From an uncultured Maribacter sp. (GTDB taxonomy: Bacteria; Bacteroidota; Bacteroidia; Flavobacteriales; Flavobacteriaceae): 64,000 nucleotides of DNA. Below the pieces are notes generated by a model that was not told the DNA's origin, searched no databases, and worked only from the letters and a program-made list of their open reading frames with translations. Each line of letters begins with the position of its first letter. Within the stretch, counting starts at the first letter, position 1. This document shows, piece by piece, positions 19,401 to 28,052 of the stretch. The stretch covers positions 496,001 through 560,000 of the forward strand of contig NZ_CANMBB010000002.1 of the NCBI RefSeq assembly GCF_947495965.1. Reading direction: 5' to 3'. The position numbers were made by a program, and so were the translations under genes.

Positions 19401-19869
19401 CCGGTAATGGAATACCATCTGTATCTACAATTACTCCCGAAATACTGCTCTGAATATTAGATACAACATTTTCTACAGCATTTTTAGTAGTAATAGGTAA
19501 GGTATTTTTTTCTGTCAAATAAATACGCTTCCTTATAATATTATACTTTGTTTTTGTTGTACTAAATACTTGATTTAAAATAGTATTTATAGGCTCTTTA
19601 TTAGCTGCTATAGATATGGTTCTATTTAAATCTATATCTGATAATTTATATACGAAACGAAATTTAGTGCTGCTTTCTACTTCATCTAAAAATTGACTTA
19701 CAGACACTTCATTTAAATTAAGTGTAACTTTTGTCTCTTGTGAATAGGTGTCATTTGCTTGCAGTGCGATGAATGACACAAAAAATAATAGGAGACTAAG
19801 TTTCATTTTAAGATCAAATTTTAATAACGGATAAAACCGCCCTTTTGGTTTAGAAGGTTGTTTTTTCAT
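16450..19869 (-). CDS. SusC/RagA-family TonB-dependent outer membrane receptor
   Basis: This is a 1139-residue protein. A signal peptide (about residues 22-44) is followed by an STN domain (about 45-125), a CarboxypepD_reg-like domain (about 143-215, LPGANILEKGTSNGTQADFD), a plug (about 222-345, with VVVVGYGSQRVKDVTGSV and YGSRAANGVVLITT) and a beta barrel ending in KTVRIGARFTL. It imports oligosaccharides together with SusD using TonB energy. The STN domain fits signalling to the FecR/ECF pair just upstream. It resembles the receptor at the left window edge in domain order. Confidence 0.95.
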   Translation of the reverse strand: MKKQPSKPKGRFYPLLKFDLKMKLSLLLFFVSFIALQANDTYSQETKVTLNLNEVSVSQFLDEVESSTKFRFVYKLSDIDLNRTISIAANKEPINTILNQVFSTTKTKYNIIRKRIYLTEKNTLPITTKNAVENVVSNIQSSISGVIVDTDGIPLPGANILEKGTSNGTQADFDGNFSITPSTEKPILVISYIGYVTQEVVIANQTTVKVTMAEDSESLDEVVVVGYGSQRVKDVTGSVVQVTAKDFAKGANTNAFQLLQGKASGVQISQSSSAPGGAVEIKVRGLNSVNGGNGVLVVVDGLPNGNVDALSPDDIESIQILKDASASAIYGSRAANGVVLITTKQGSRSGLKVSYNTYVGIQNAAKRIDMLNGEQYMETLNALDFESDPANATDPAYTPIYTDEQIASIGNGFNWQDQILRGGVMQNHQLSLSGGNEKATYYASLNYYDAKGVLRNTGENRYNARINVNVTPTDRLKINFNLNANRTLTDLMPLGTNSISGSVAAALLFDPTLDAQLDEQGRYKLNPFIQVENPEAIMQGFDQNRERNEIIGNAKIEYEMFDGFKMNLNLGGRISGTKFDSYENRWTQAGIGAKGLGLVRNNDNSYGIAEYLLSYEKELENHNFKVIGGVTYEKFINREIEATAEGFLSDVNGSDFFGAANPERFATETERFEPTLRSYLGRATYAYKDKYLLTASFRADGTSKFSEKNKTAVFPSASLGWQIGSEPFMKKQELFDNLKLRIGYGEIGNQAINNFETISTFIPGSNAVLGGQVLTGAVPSRIPNNNLLWETTKEINLGLDFALLDYRLSGSIEYYVRNTSDQLFQRPVPTSTGFSSFRENFGNVRNKGFDISISSKNITNDNFSWESDLTFSTLDNEVTEVPDFVGGEVTGGGGFAFAGDFWVVKEGEPMAAFYGYQIDGIYSTQEQVDAANALITDGSARAGLGYPIVRDVNGDNKIDPSDRVVLGKPFADYTFGFNNRFKYKNLTLDVYVLGVQGIEAFNNLIAESFYPIDPDRNKLAKYYLNRWTPENINAQYPSMVEPGNYQDGRKVNKWTVQDASFVRIKNITLGYDFPMKALGLQSANFYVSLENFFTFTNFDGFDPDANSAGGQNSSARSQRGTYGDYPLAKTVRIGARFTL

Positions 19870-20024
19870 ACTTTTGTAGTGTTAAAAATTGTGGTTATTC
19901 TTTTTGAGTTTAATCACATCATAACCGATCGGGAAATGTTGCACCATTTTCCGATTTTTTATTATGACATGTTTTTGTGTTAGTTACGTTACTTTACATA
20001 GGCAGTTTATTTTAAGTTAATTTT

Positions 20025-21149
20025 TTAATTGAGTATTATAGTATTCCCATCTATTACATAATCTAGATGATAGGTTATTTTTAATTCTTCTAAAACTTCT
20101 TTAATAGGTGGCTTACTTCCAAAGCTTGCATTAAACCTTTCATTAGACAGGCTTTTATTTTTATTTATAATCGTAACATCATATTGCCTTTCTAATTTTT
20201 TTAGAATATTATCAAAAATCATGTTTCTAAAAACAAGTTCCCCTTTCATCCAAGAAGTATAAATATCTGTAATAACTGCATTGGTTTTTATATCTTTATT
20301 TTGCTTACTAAAACTTGCCTTGTAACCAGGTGCTAAACGTTTTTCTATTTCCCCCTCTTTAGTTTCATTAGTATAAAGGCCAACAGAGCCTTCTACCAAA
20401 ACAACTTCGGTTATATTATCTTCTGGATACGCATTTACGTTAAATACCGTTCCAAAAACTTTAACATTAAGATCATCTGCATTTACTATAAAAGGATTTT
20501 TTTCATCTTTAGCTACATCTAAAAGCACCTCACCTGTTACATAAACTAAGCGTTCTTTGCCTTCTATGAATTTTATTGGATATTTTAAAGAGGAACCAGC
20601 ATTTAAATACACTTTTGTACCATCTGATAGTAACAACTCAAAAGTTCTGCCATAAGGAATAGTCAAAGTATTATATATTAATTTCTCAGTTTTAGTCTCT
20701 ACATCAGTATATACTAATTGGTTTTTATTTTGCCTACCAACTACACTTCCTGAAGCATTAAAAAGAGGAGTATTATTTTCTTCGTCTAAGACTTTTATAG
20801 TACCATCTTCTAATTCTAATGTAATAACATCTTTAGGAGCCAATTCTAAATTATCACTTTGTTGAGTAGCATATTTACTACCAAAAAACAGTATCCCTAA
20901 TGCAATCATTGCAACAGAGGCTACTTTCCATATTTTTGTGGTTGCTTTTGGTGGTTCTTCTAAATTTTTACTAATATCAGACCAAATTGTTTCTTTTAAA
21001 CTATTCTTAGATTCTTCATCTTTAAAATAATTTTCATTTTTGTGTATCCTATATTCTTCTTCAAACTTTTCCAAAGCTATCTCCTCTTGCCTTGTTAATG
21101 AGCCATTTATAGACTTCTCCAGTAGCTTTCTAAATTCTTTTTCTTTCAT
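20025..21149 (-). CDS. FecR-type anti-sigma factor with DUF4974 C-terminus
   Basis: This 374-residue protein has a cytoplasmic N-terminus, one membrane span (about residues 73-88, VASVAMIALGILFFGS), a FecR domain (LTIPYGRTFELLLSDGTKVY, about 160-260) and a C-terminal DUF4974-like part (ERQYDVTIINKNKSLSNERF). It likely passes the SusC-STN signal to the sigma factor encoded upstream. It lies 155 bases before the SusC start. Confidence 0.92.
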   Translation of the reverse strand: MKEKEFRKLLEKSINGSLTRQEEIALEKFEEEYRIHKNENYFKDEESKNSLKETIWSDISKNLEEPPKATTKIWKVASVAMIALGILFFGSKYATQQSDNLELAPKDVITLELEDGTIKVLDEENNTPLFNASGSVVGRQNKNQLVYTDVETKTEKLIYNTLTIPYGRTFELLLSDGTKVYLNAGSSLKYPIKFIEGKERLVYVTGEVLLDVAKDEKNPFIVNADDLNVKVFGTVFNVNAYPEDNITEVVLVEGSVGLYTNETKEGEIEKRLAPGYKASFSKQNKDIKTNAVITDIYTSWMKGELVFRNMIFDNILKKLERQYDVTIINKNKSLSNERFNASFGSKPPIKEVLEELKITYHLDYVIDGNTIILN

Positions 21150-21310
21150 AGTGATAGGTGTACACTAAGAAGACCCTCTTAGGGATGTTTTTTCCCATAA
21201 AAAAATTGAATTTAACATTTTTTTAACATTTAACGAGTTGGAAGAATAATTTAATATGTTAAAAAAACAACGCATATAATTATAAAAATGAAAAATAATG
21301 TAGCGCAATT

Positions 21311-21877
21311 TTACGAAAAAAGAAAAATGAGAAGGACAGTTAAATTACTTCTTATAGATTTTACTGCAACCGAAATTTGATTTTCAACAGATTTTTTAGA
21401 GATACCAAGTTCCATAGCTATTTCTTCATTAGAATAGTGTTTAAATCTACTTAATTCAAAAATTTGCTTACAGCGTTTTGGCAAACTATTCATAGCATGT
21501 TTAATAGTACTTATAGTCTCTTCTAAATCATGCTGCTTTTTAGATGCCGACTCTGAGAGTATATATGACTTTTCTATAAAATCTAAACGTACAGAAGAAA
21601 ACTTCTTGTCCCTGAGGTATTTATAACAATTATTTCTTACTGCTGTATGTATGTAAGCTTCAAAACTTCGTATTTCTATAACCTCTCTTTTTTGCCATAA
21701 TTTTATCCAAATTTCTTGGACAATATCTTTAGCTATAGCTTCATTTTCTACAATAGATGTAGCTTTAATATACATAACCTCCCAATACAGCTCATAAAGC
21801 TTACGAAAAGCTCTTTTATTGCTTTTTGTAAACTCTAGTACTAATAAATTGCTAGATAGGTTGGTTTTTGTTGGCAT
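21311..21877 (-). CDS. ECF RNA polymerase sigma factor (FecI-like)
   Basis: This 188-residue protein has region 2 (AIAKDIVQEIWIKLWQKRE, about residues 45-65) and region 4 (HYSNEEIAMELGISKKSVEN, about 145-165), and a hydrophobic C-terminus (LTVLLIFLFS). It heads the minus-strand unit sigma, FecR, SusC, SusD, sulfatase. It likely turns on that unit when the glycan is bound by SusC. Confidence 0.92.
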   Translation of the reverse strand: MPTKTNLSSNLLVLEFTKSNKRAFRKLYELYWEVMYIKATSIVENEAIAKDIVQEIWIKLWQKREVIEIRSFEAYIHTAVRNNCYKYLRDKKFSSVRLDFIEKSYILSESASKKQHDLEETISTIKHAMNSLPKRCKQIFELSRFKHYSNEEIAMELGISKKSVENQISVAVKSIRSNLTVLLIFLFS

Positions 21878-22081
21878 TCAGGTATTTGGTTTCGGTAGAA
21901 TAAAACTACACTAAAATTATTAAATATTCAAAAATATGTTAATTAATAAAATTAAATATAAATTTTCAATCGAAATAATATTAAATAAACAATAAACAAC
22001 AAAAATTTCCAAAAAAAGAAAGTACCAATCTGTTTTTATTCTACACTCCTCATCCTTTATCTTTATACACAAATAAAATAT

Positions 22082-23047
22082 ATGGAAATTGTAGTTTTAG
22101 ATGGTTATACACTTAACCCTGGCGATTTAAGTTGGGATAGTATAAAAAAATTAGGGAATGTAACTGTTCATGAGCGCACTCCTGTAGATCCCAAAAGTGT
22201 TTTAAAAACTATTGGTAATGCCTCTATAATTTTCACTAATAAAACACCTTTGCCAAAAGAGGTTATTAATAATGCTCCCTGTCTAAAATATATTGGTGTT
22301 TTAGCTACAGGTTATAATGTAGTAGATATTACTGCTGCAATAAACAAAGGTGTTATAGTAACCAATGTACCTACATATAGCACTACTTCTGTAGCGCAAA
22401 TGACTATGGCTTTATTATTAGAAATGTGCCATAATACTGGTTTACATTCTAACGCTGTACATGATGGTGAATGGACTAAAAATGGAAACTTTAGCTTTTG
22501 GAAAACTCCTTTGATAGAACTTGCCGGAAAAACTTTTGGGATTATTGGTTTTGGTACTATTGGACAAGCTACAGCAAAGTTAGCGCAAGCCTTTGGAATG
22601 CAAGTTATTACCTATAGTAGAACCAAAAAGCCAGAATTAGAAACCAGTACATGTAAATTTGTCTCATTGGATGTTCTATTAAAAGAGTCTGACTTTATTA
22701 GCCTTCACTGTCCTTTATTCCCAGAAAACCAAGGCATTATAAATACCAAAAACATTTCTAAAATGAAAGATGGTGTTAAAATTATTAATACTTCTAGAGG
22801 ACAATTAGTGATAGAGGAAGATTTAAAATTAGCTTTAGAAAATGGTAAAGTTTCTGGTGTTGCTCTAGATGTTGTCTCTATAGAGCCTATAGAAAATACA
22901 AACCCTCTTTTAGGGGCTAAAAATTGTATAATTACACCACATATAGCATGGGCTCCTAAAGAATCTAGAGCTCGTTTATTACAAACTGCGATACATAATT
23001 TAGAAGCCTACCTGGATAACAAACCCGTTAATGTAATTAAAGGGTAA
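22082..23047 (+). CDS. D-2-hydroxyacid dehydrogenase, glycerate dehydrogenase-like
   Basis: This 321-residue cytoplasmic enzyme has the NAD-binding GFGTIGQATAKLAQ (about residues 157-170) and the catalytic set: Arg in INTSRGQLV, Glu in DVVSIEP, and His in ITPHIAWAP. ATGYNVVDITAA and TNVPTYSTTSVAQ are typical of the glycerate dehydrogenase/hydroxypyruvate reductase group. It interconverts 2-keto acids and D-2-hydroxy acids with NAD(P)H. It is divergent from the sigma gene of the polysaccharide locus, so it may handle a sugar-acid product. That link is inferred from position. Confidence 0.9.
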   Translation: MEIVVLDGYTLNPGDLSWDSIKKLGNVTVHERTPVDPKSVLKTIGNASIIFTNKTPLPKEVINNAPCLKYIGVLATGYNVVDITAAINKGVIVTNVPTYSTTSVAQMTMALLLEMCHNTGLHSNAVHDGEWTKNGNFSFWKTPLIELAGKTFGIIGFGTIGQATAKLAQAFGMQVITYSRTKKPELETSTCKFVSLDVLLKESDFISLHCPLFPENQGIINTKNISKMKDGVKIINTSRGQLVIEEDLKLALENGKVSGVALDVVSIEPIENTNPLLGAKNCIITPHIAWAPKESRARLLQTAIHNLEAYLDNKPVNVIKG

Positions 23048-23148
23048 ATATACAGTAGTACATTACAAACAAAAACAATTAAAAGTTTCTTTTTCATGAA
23101 AAAAACACCTAATTATTAGTCATATATGACAAAAAAACAATCCATTTT

Positions 23149-24471
23149 TTAATCAAAATCATTAAAATATGTAGTTCCTGTTGTTAAGTCTTTAATTTTT
23201 AAATAATCTAGCATTCCAGAACCTTTAAAAGAATTTTCTACTCCTACAATATTCCCATTAGGATTGGTGTAATTGCCAGTATAAATTACAATATTGTTTA
23301 CAGAAACTTTTACATTCTTTTTATGAACCTTTATATATAAAGTATTCCATTCTTCAGGGTTTATCTTAAAATCTGATAAGTTCTCATGACTTCCATTAAT
23401 TGTATTTTCTCCAAATTTTAATCCTGAAAATTGGGAGCAACCTGTCTCCATTAATTTTATACTATTCCTATTATTTTCACAATACAATCGTAAAATAAAA
23501 TCGTAACAAGTAATGCCTCCAAATGCTTTGGCATTTTTAAATTTTGTTTTTAATGTAAAATTATCTCCGTCTATATTAAATTTCTTAAAAATTCTATTTA
23601 CCAAATAATAAACTGGAGGCACTTTCATTCCATTTTGCTTCATTTCATCTGGAGAATAATACAAGAAACCTTTTGTCGTATTCTTAGGCATTTTGTTGTC
23701 CATCCAATATCTACCAATGTAACCTTCATCTGTTAAATAACTATTCCAACCTTTAGACATTGCTAATATATTTTTAGTTTTTAAAGTGTCTAGATTGTCT
23801 TTTACTATCATTTGATAATAGCCAGGAATTTGGTATGTAAAGTTATATGCAAACTTGTTCTTATCTGGTTTTATTATTTGATCTCCCATTACAGGATGCT
23901 TAAAATCATAATCTATATAAATACTATCTGAACTATTTTTTGAAAAATCATAATTAGCTTGTACTGTAAAAGGCACCGTACCCACAGAGTCTTTTAAAGC
24001 AAATAAAAAGGGCTCTTCTACTTTAATTTTTTTATGTTCTTTGCTTTTAACACTATACACAACAAAAACTATAGCAACAATTAATAAAGGAATTGCATAA
24101 AGTAAATTTCTTTTATTTTTGGTAGTAACAGCAGCCTCCTTTTTATAAATATTTTCTTTATTGTTTTTAACAAAATCTTCCCATGAGGCGTATCCCAAAA
24201 ATTTAGACAATGCATTTTTAGTAGCCTGCTGCGGATTGTAATGCTCTTTATACTTTATCTTCCCAAATAATCTTTTTAAAGTATGCGGGCTAATAGATAT
24301 TTCTGATGTATTAGAAATAGTATCTGCAAGTTTTATAAAGTCTGACTCTTTCCATAAAGAAGATTTTCTCCAATTTAATTTCTTCTCTACTTGCGATAAA
24401 CAATAGTTTAAGTAATCTTGTTCTATCATCCCTTTTTGTACTATATGCAAAACTTTGAATAGGTTTTGCAT
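23149..24471 (-). CDS. membrane regulator with N-terminal HTH-like part and C-terminal lectin-like domain
   Basis: The N-terminal 100 residues (SPHTLKRLFGK, ALSKFLGYASWEDFV) form a helical segment common in Bacteroidota and likely DNA-binding. A membrane span follows at about residues 123-140 (LLYAIPLLIVAIVFVVYS). The outer part has a PKD-like stretch (VPFTVQANYDFS) and a C-terminal beta-sandwich resembling LamG/DUF1080-type sugar-binding domains (GMLDYLKIKDL). The start may be at Met15 (24429) instead of 24471. It is divergent from the DUF5107 gene and could regulate it. One-protein membrane regulation is inferred from this layout. Confidence 0.75.
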   Translation of the reverse strand: MQNLFKVLHIVQKGMIEQDYLNYCLSQVEKKLNWRKSSLWKESDFIKLADTISNTSEISISPHTLKRLFGKIKYKEHYNPQQATKNALSKFLGYASWEDFVKNNKENIYKKEAAVTTKNKRNLLYAIPLLIVAIVFVVYSVKSKEHKKIKVEEPFLFALKDSVGTVPFTVQANYDFSKNSSDSIYIDYDFKHPVMGDQIIKPDKNKFAYNFTYQIPGYYQMIVKDNLDTLKTKNILAMSKGWNSYLTDEGYIGRYWMDNKMPKNTTKGFLYYSPDEMKQNGMKVPPVYYLVNRIFKKFNIDGDNFTLKTKFKNAKAFGGITCYDFILRLYCENNRNSIKLMETGCSQFSGLKFGENTINGSHENLSDFKINPEEWNTLYIKVHKKNVKVSVNNIVIYTGNYTNPNGNIVGVENSFKGSGMLDYLKIKDLTTGTTYFNDFD

Positions 24472-24583
24472 ACCTAATTTTTCTTTATTTATTCAATATT
24501 CTCTTAAATTTAAAGAAGTATTAATAATTTTTACCTCCAAAAATTGAATTTAACATAATAACCTTTAAAAAAGACTATATATA

Positions 24584-27500
24584 ATGAAAAAAACAGAACG
24601 TAATTATTTTACATTTTTTGCTCTCTTTATTTTAATAAGTACCAATAGTCTTTTTGCACAAGTAAGAATGACCGAAGAATCTTGGACTTTACCAACATAT
24701 AAAGTTATGCCTTCTGAAAAAGCTCCTATGTTTTTTACAAATGGTAATTTCCAAGGGGCGCAAAGGGTTATATATCCGTATGCCGCTAATGATGAAATTT
24801 CTGGGGAGAGAACCACACAAGATTGGAAAGCTCTTATATTAGAAAATGAGTATATAAAATTATGTGTTACTCCTGAAATTGGTGGTAAATTATATTACGC
24901 TACAGATAAAACTAATGACTATAATTTTATTTATAAAAATAATGAGGTAAAGCCTGGTAATATAGGAATGACAGGTGCATGGGTTTCTGGAGGAATAGAA
25001 TGGTGTGTTTTACACCACCATAGAGCTTCTACTTTTTTACCTATGGATTATGATTTGGTTGAAAATAAAGATGGTAGTAAAACAATTTTTATAGGCGAAA
25101 CAGAACCAAGACATAGAATGCGGTGGAATGTAGGTGTAACCGTATCTCCTGGTAAATCTTATTTTGAAGCAGAAGTGTCTATTTACAACCCTACACCTTA
25201 CACTCATAATTTTTTGTATTGGGCAAATGTTGCCGCACATACTAACAATACATACCAAACTATATTTCCGCCAAGTGTTGAGTTTGTAACTTTTCACCAA
25301 AAAAACCAGTTTACTAGATGGCCTATATCTAATGATATTTATAGAGGGCAAGACTTTACAAAAGGGGTAGATATAAGCAGGTGGAAAAATGTTAAAGAAC
25401 ACGCTTCCTTTTTTGCTCATGATTTAAAAGAGGATTTTATGGGAGGCTACGACCATGGAAAAAATAGTGGAACAGTACATATTGGCGATCATAATATTGT
25501 AAAAGGTGCTAAACTTTGGGAATGGGGCTCTGGAAAGGTAGGACAAGCTACAGAGGGAAGATTAACAGAAACTAGTGGCCCATATGTAGAAATTATGGTT
25601 GGTGCATTCTCTGACAACCAACCAGACTATACTTGGATAAGACCATATGAAGTAAAAAAATGGAAACAATACTGGTATCCTGTTAAAGACATTGAAGGTT
25701 TTAAAAACGCAAATCTAAATGCTGCAGTTAATTTAGAGCAAAGACAAAATAACACCATTTTTTTGGGGTACCATTCTACCCAAAAAGTAAAAAATGCTAG
25801 AATTATCTTAAAAAATGGAAACCAAGTTATATTAGAAAAGAACCTCCTAATTTCTCCTGAAAAAGCATTTACAGAAAAGGTTAAAATAAATTCTGACTAT
25901 AAATTTACAGAACTATATACAGAACTAAGAGATTTGGATACTAATGCTATAATCATATCCTATCAGCCAAAAAAACCTAAAAATACTAAAAACCTACCTC
26001 CTGTGGTTACACCCCCTGCTGCCCCAGAAGATATTACTAGTGTAGAAGAGTTGTTCATTGTTGGCAATAGAATGGAACAATTTTACAAAACTGCAAACGG
26101 AGGAGAAACGCCTTATTATAAAGAAGCTCTTAAAAGAGACCCTAATCACACTAAAACAAATATTGCAATTGGTAATAAATTACTTAAAAATGGGGACTAT
26201 ACTACTGCTAGAACTTATTTTTCTAGAGCTATAAAAAGGCAAACAAACAACTATACAAGACCGTCTAACGGAGAAGGACTGTATCTACAAGGCATAACAT
26301 TAAAAAAACTAGAATTATATGAAGAAGCTATTGATACGCTCTATAGAGCAACTTGGGATAATGCTTATTTTTCTGCTGCTTTTTTTGAATTAGCACAAAT
26401 ATCTTCTATAAATAAAGACTACAAAAAGGCTCTTAAAGAAATTAATGAAGCTATTTCTAGTAATACTAAAAATACTAGATTATATGGCTTAAAATCTGCT
26501 ATTCAAAGAAAATTAGGGAATTACAATAATGCCTTAGAAACACTACAACAGGTTTCTACTATAGATCCACTTAATTTTAGAATACAAAATGAACTTTATT
26601 TAACAGCTAAAGAAACAAACAAAGAACAAGAAGCTTCCAATTTACTTGCATCGTTAAACAAAAAAATGCGAGATTTTGAACAAAACTATATAGAGTTAGC
26701 TGTAGAATATCTTAATGACGGAATGCTAAAAGAATCTGAAGAGGTTTTAAAACGGTATAAAGGAAAAAATCCTATTTCTATATATTACCTAGGGTATATA
26801 CAAGATAAATTTAAAAATAAAGATGCCGCTAAAAAACTATTTAGTGAAGCACAATCTTTATCGGAAGAGGGTATTTTCCCTTATAGATTAGAAACTATTG
26901 AAGTTTTAAAAAAAGCAATAGAATATAACCCCAAGGACGGTAAAGCGTATTACTATTTAGGTAACATTTTGTATGACAAACAACCAGAAAAAGCAATACT
27001 ACATTGGGAAAATGCAGTAAAAAAAGCTCCTAAATTAGCAATGGCACATAGAAATATAGGTTTTGGTTATTACCGCCACTACAAAGATTATCCTAAAGCC
27101 ATACTTTCTTACGAAAAAGCAATTGCTTTAGATAAAACTGATGCTGTTTTTTACAATGAGTTAGATGTTCTTTATGAATTAAATAATAGTCCTGTAAAAA
27201 AGAGGCTTGCTATATTTGAAGGTAATAACAAGTATGTAAAAAATAGAGATGATGCTTTTGTTAGACAAATGCAAGTGCTTACACTAGCAGGGCAAGCAGA
27301 CAAAGTGGTAGCTTATTTAAAAGATAAAACATTTAGCTATAGAGAAGGTACTTCTAGAGTTAGAGAAAATATTATAGACGCACAATTATCTTTGGGAATT
27401 AAATTTTACAAAGCCAAAAACTACGAAAAAGCATTAGAACACTTTTTATTAGCACAAGTACCAGATGAGGCAGCTGGTAGAGCAAAATTTGGAAATAGAG

Positions 27501-27925
27501 AAATACAGGTTAATTACTTTATAGGTTTAGCTTATGAAGCCTTAAATAAAACTTCCGATGCCAAGCGTTTTTACACTTTATCAACTAACGTAGAAAGTGT
27601 AAAAAACATAACGCAAAGAAGCGGTTTTATGAGTTATTATGAAGGGTTAAGTTTTTTAAAACTAGGAAACAAAACTAAGGCAAATGAAATTTTTAACTCT
27701 CTTGTTGCTAATGGAGAAAAACAACTTAATTTTAATTCTGATGAGAATAGTTACTTTCAAATCTTTGGAGAAAAAGATAGCGAAAACACAAAGAAATCTT
27801 TAGCATATACAATGAGAGGTCTTGGGTACAAAGGTCTAAATAAGAAAAAACAAGCAAAAGAGGATTTAAAGAAAGCCATACAAATATCAGTAAGTAATTT
27901 GTGGGCAGGCATAGAGTTAGAATAG
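24584..27925 (+). CDS. DUF5107 and TPR-repeat protein, likely exported
   Basis: This 1113-residue protein has a signal peptide (about residues 1-25, ending LFAQ). Residues about 30-390 are a DUF5107 beta-sandwich like the galactose mutarotase fold (CVTPEIGGKLYYATD, GGIEWCVLHHHRASTF). The remainder holds many TPR repeats (AYYYLGNILYDKQPEKAILH, AHRNIGFGYYRHYKDYPKAI). DUF5107 proteins are frequent in Bacteroidota carbohydrate loci and probably bind or process glycans in the periplasm; the reaction is not known from sequence. It is transcribed away from the regulator at 23149-24471. Confidence 0.88.
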   Translation: MKKTERNYFTFFALFILISTNSLFAQVRMTEESWTLPTYKVMPSEKAPMFFTNGNFQGAQRVIYPYAANDEISGERTTQDWKALILENEYIKLCVTPEIGGKLYYATDKTNDYNFIYKNNEVKPGNIGMTGAWVSGGIEWCVLHHHRASTFLPMDYDLVENKDGSKTIFIGETEPRHRMRWNVGVTVSPGKSYFEAEVSIYNPTPYTHNFLYWANVAAHTNNTYQTIFPPSVEFVTFHQKNQFTRWPISNDIYRGQDFTKGVDISRWKNVKEHASFFAHDLKEDFMGGYDHGKNSGTVHIGDHNIVKGAKLWEWGSGKVGQATEGRLTETSGPYVEIMVGAFSDNQPDYTWIRPYEVKKWKQYWYPVKDIEGFKNANLNAAVNLEQRQNNTIFLGYHSTQKVKNARIILKNGNQVILEKNLLISPEKAFTEKVKINSDYKFTELYTELRDLDTNAIIISYQPKKPKNTKNLPPVVTPPAAPEDITSVEELFIVGNRMEQFYKTANGGETPYYKEALKRDPNHTKTNIAIGNKLLKNGDYTTARTYFSRAIKRQTNNYTRPSNGEGLYLQGITLKKLELYEEAIDTLYRATWDNAYFSAAFFELAQISSINKDYKKALKEINEAISSNTKNTRLYGLKSAIQRKLGNYNNALETLQQVSTIDPLNFRIQNELYLTAKETNKEQEASNLLASLNKKMRDFEQNYIELAVEYLNDGMLKESEEVLKRYKGKNPISIYYLGYIQDKFKNKDAAKKLFSEAQSLSEEGIFPYRLETIEVLKKAIEYNPKDGKAYYYLGNILYDKQPEKAILHWENAVKKAPKLAMAHRNIGFGYYRHYKDYPKAILSYEKAIALDKTDAVFYNELDVLYELNNSPVKKRLAIFEGNNKYVKNRDDAFVRQMQVLTLAGQADKVVAYLKDKTFSYREGTSRVRENIIDAQLSLGIKFYKAKNYEKALEHFLLAQVPDEAAGRAKFGNREIQVNYFIGLAYEALNKTSDAKRFYTLSTNVESVKNITQRSGFMSYYEGLSFLKLGNKTKANEIFNSLVANGEKQLNFNSDENSYFQIFGEKDSENTKKSLAYTMRGLGYKGLNKKKQAKEDLKKAIQISVSNLWAGIELE

Positions 27926-27932
27926 AGATTAT

Positions 27933-27972
27933 AAAGGCAAAAACAACTAGGTTCTAGTTATTTTTGCCTTTA
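27933..27972 (+). terminator. rho-independent terminator
   Basis: AAAGGCAAAAA and TTTTTGCCTTT arms, with an inner CTAG-containing stem, form a long hairpin just after the DUF5107 stop. Confidence 0.7.
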
Positions 27973-28052
27973 CTTACTATATTTTTTATTTGAATATGAT
28001 TATACAAACAAGACCTCCATTACTAATTATTTTAATAATTTTTTAATCTTAA

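Noticed and set aside
19929-19953. Hairpin CGGGAAATG...CATTTTCCG between fecR and susC as a terminator
   Set aside because: The T-run is on the wrong strand for the minus-strand genes; a role as a leader hairpin cannot be shown.
25037-25420. 127-codon minus-strand frame
   Set aside because: It lies wholly inside the DUF5107/TPR gene and has no recognisable features.
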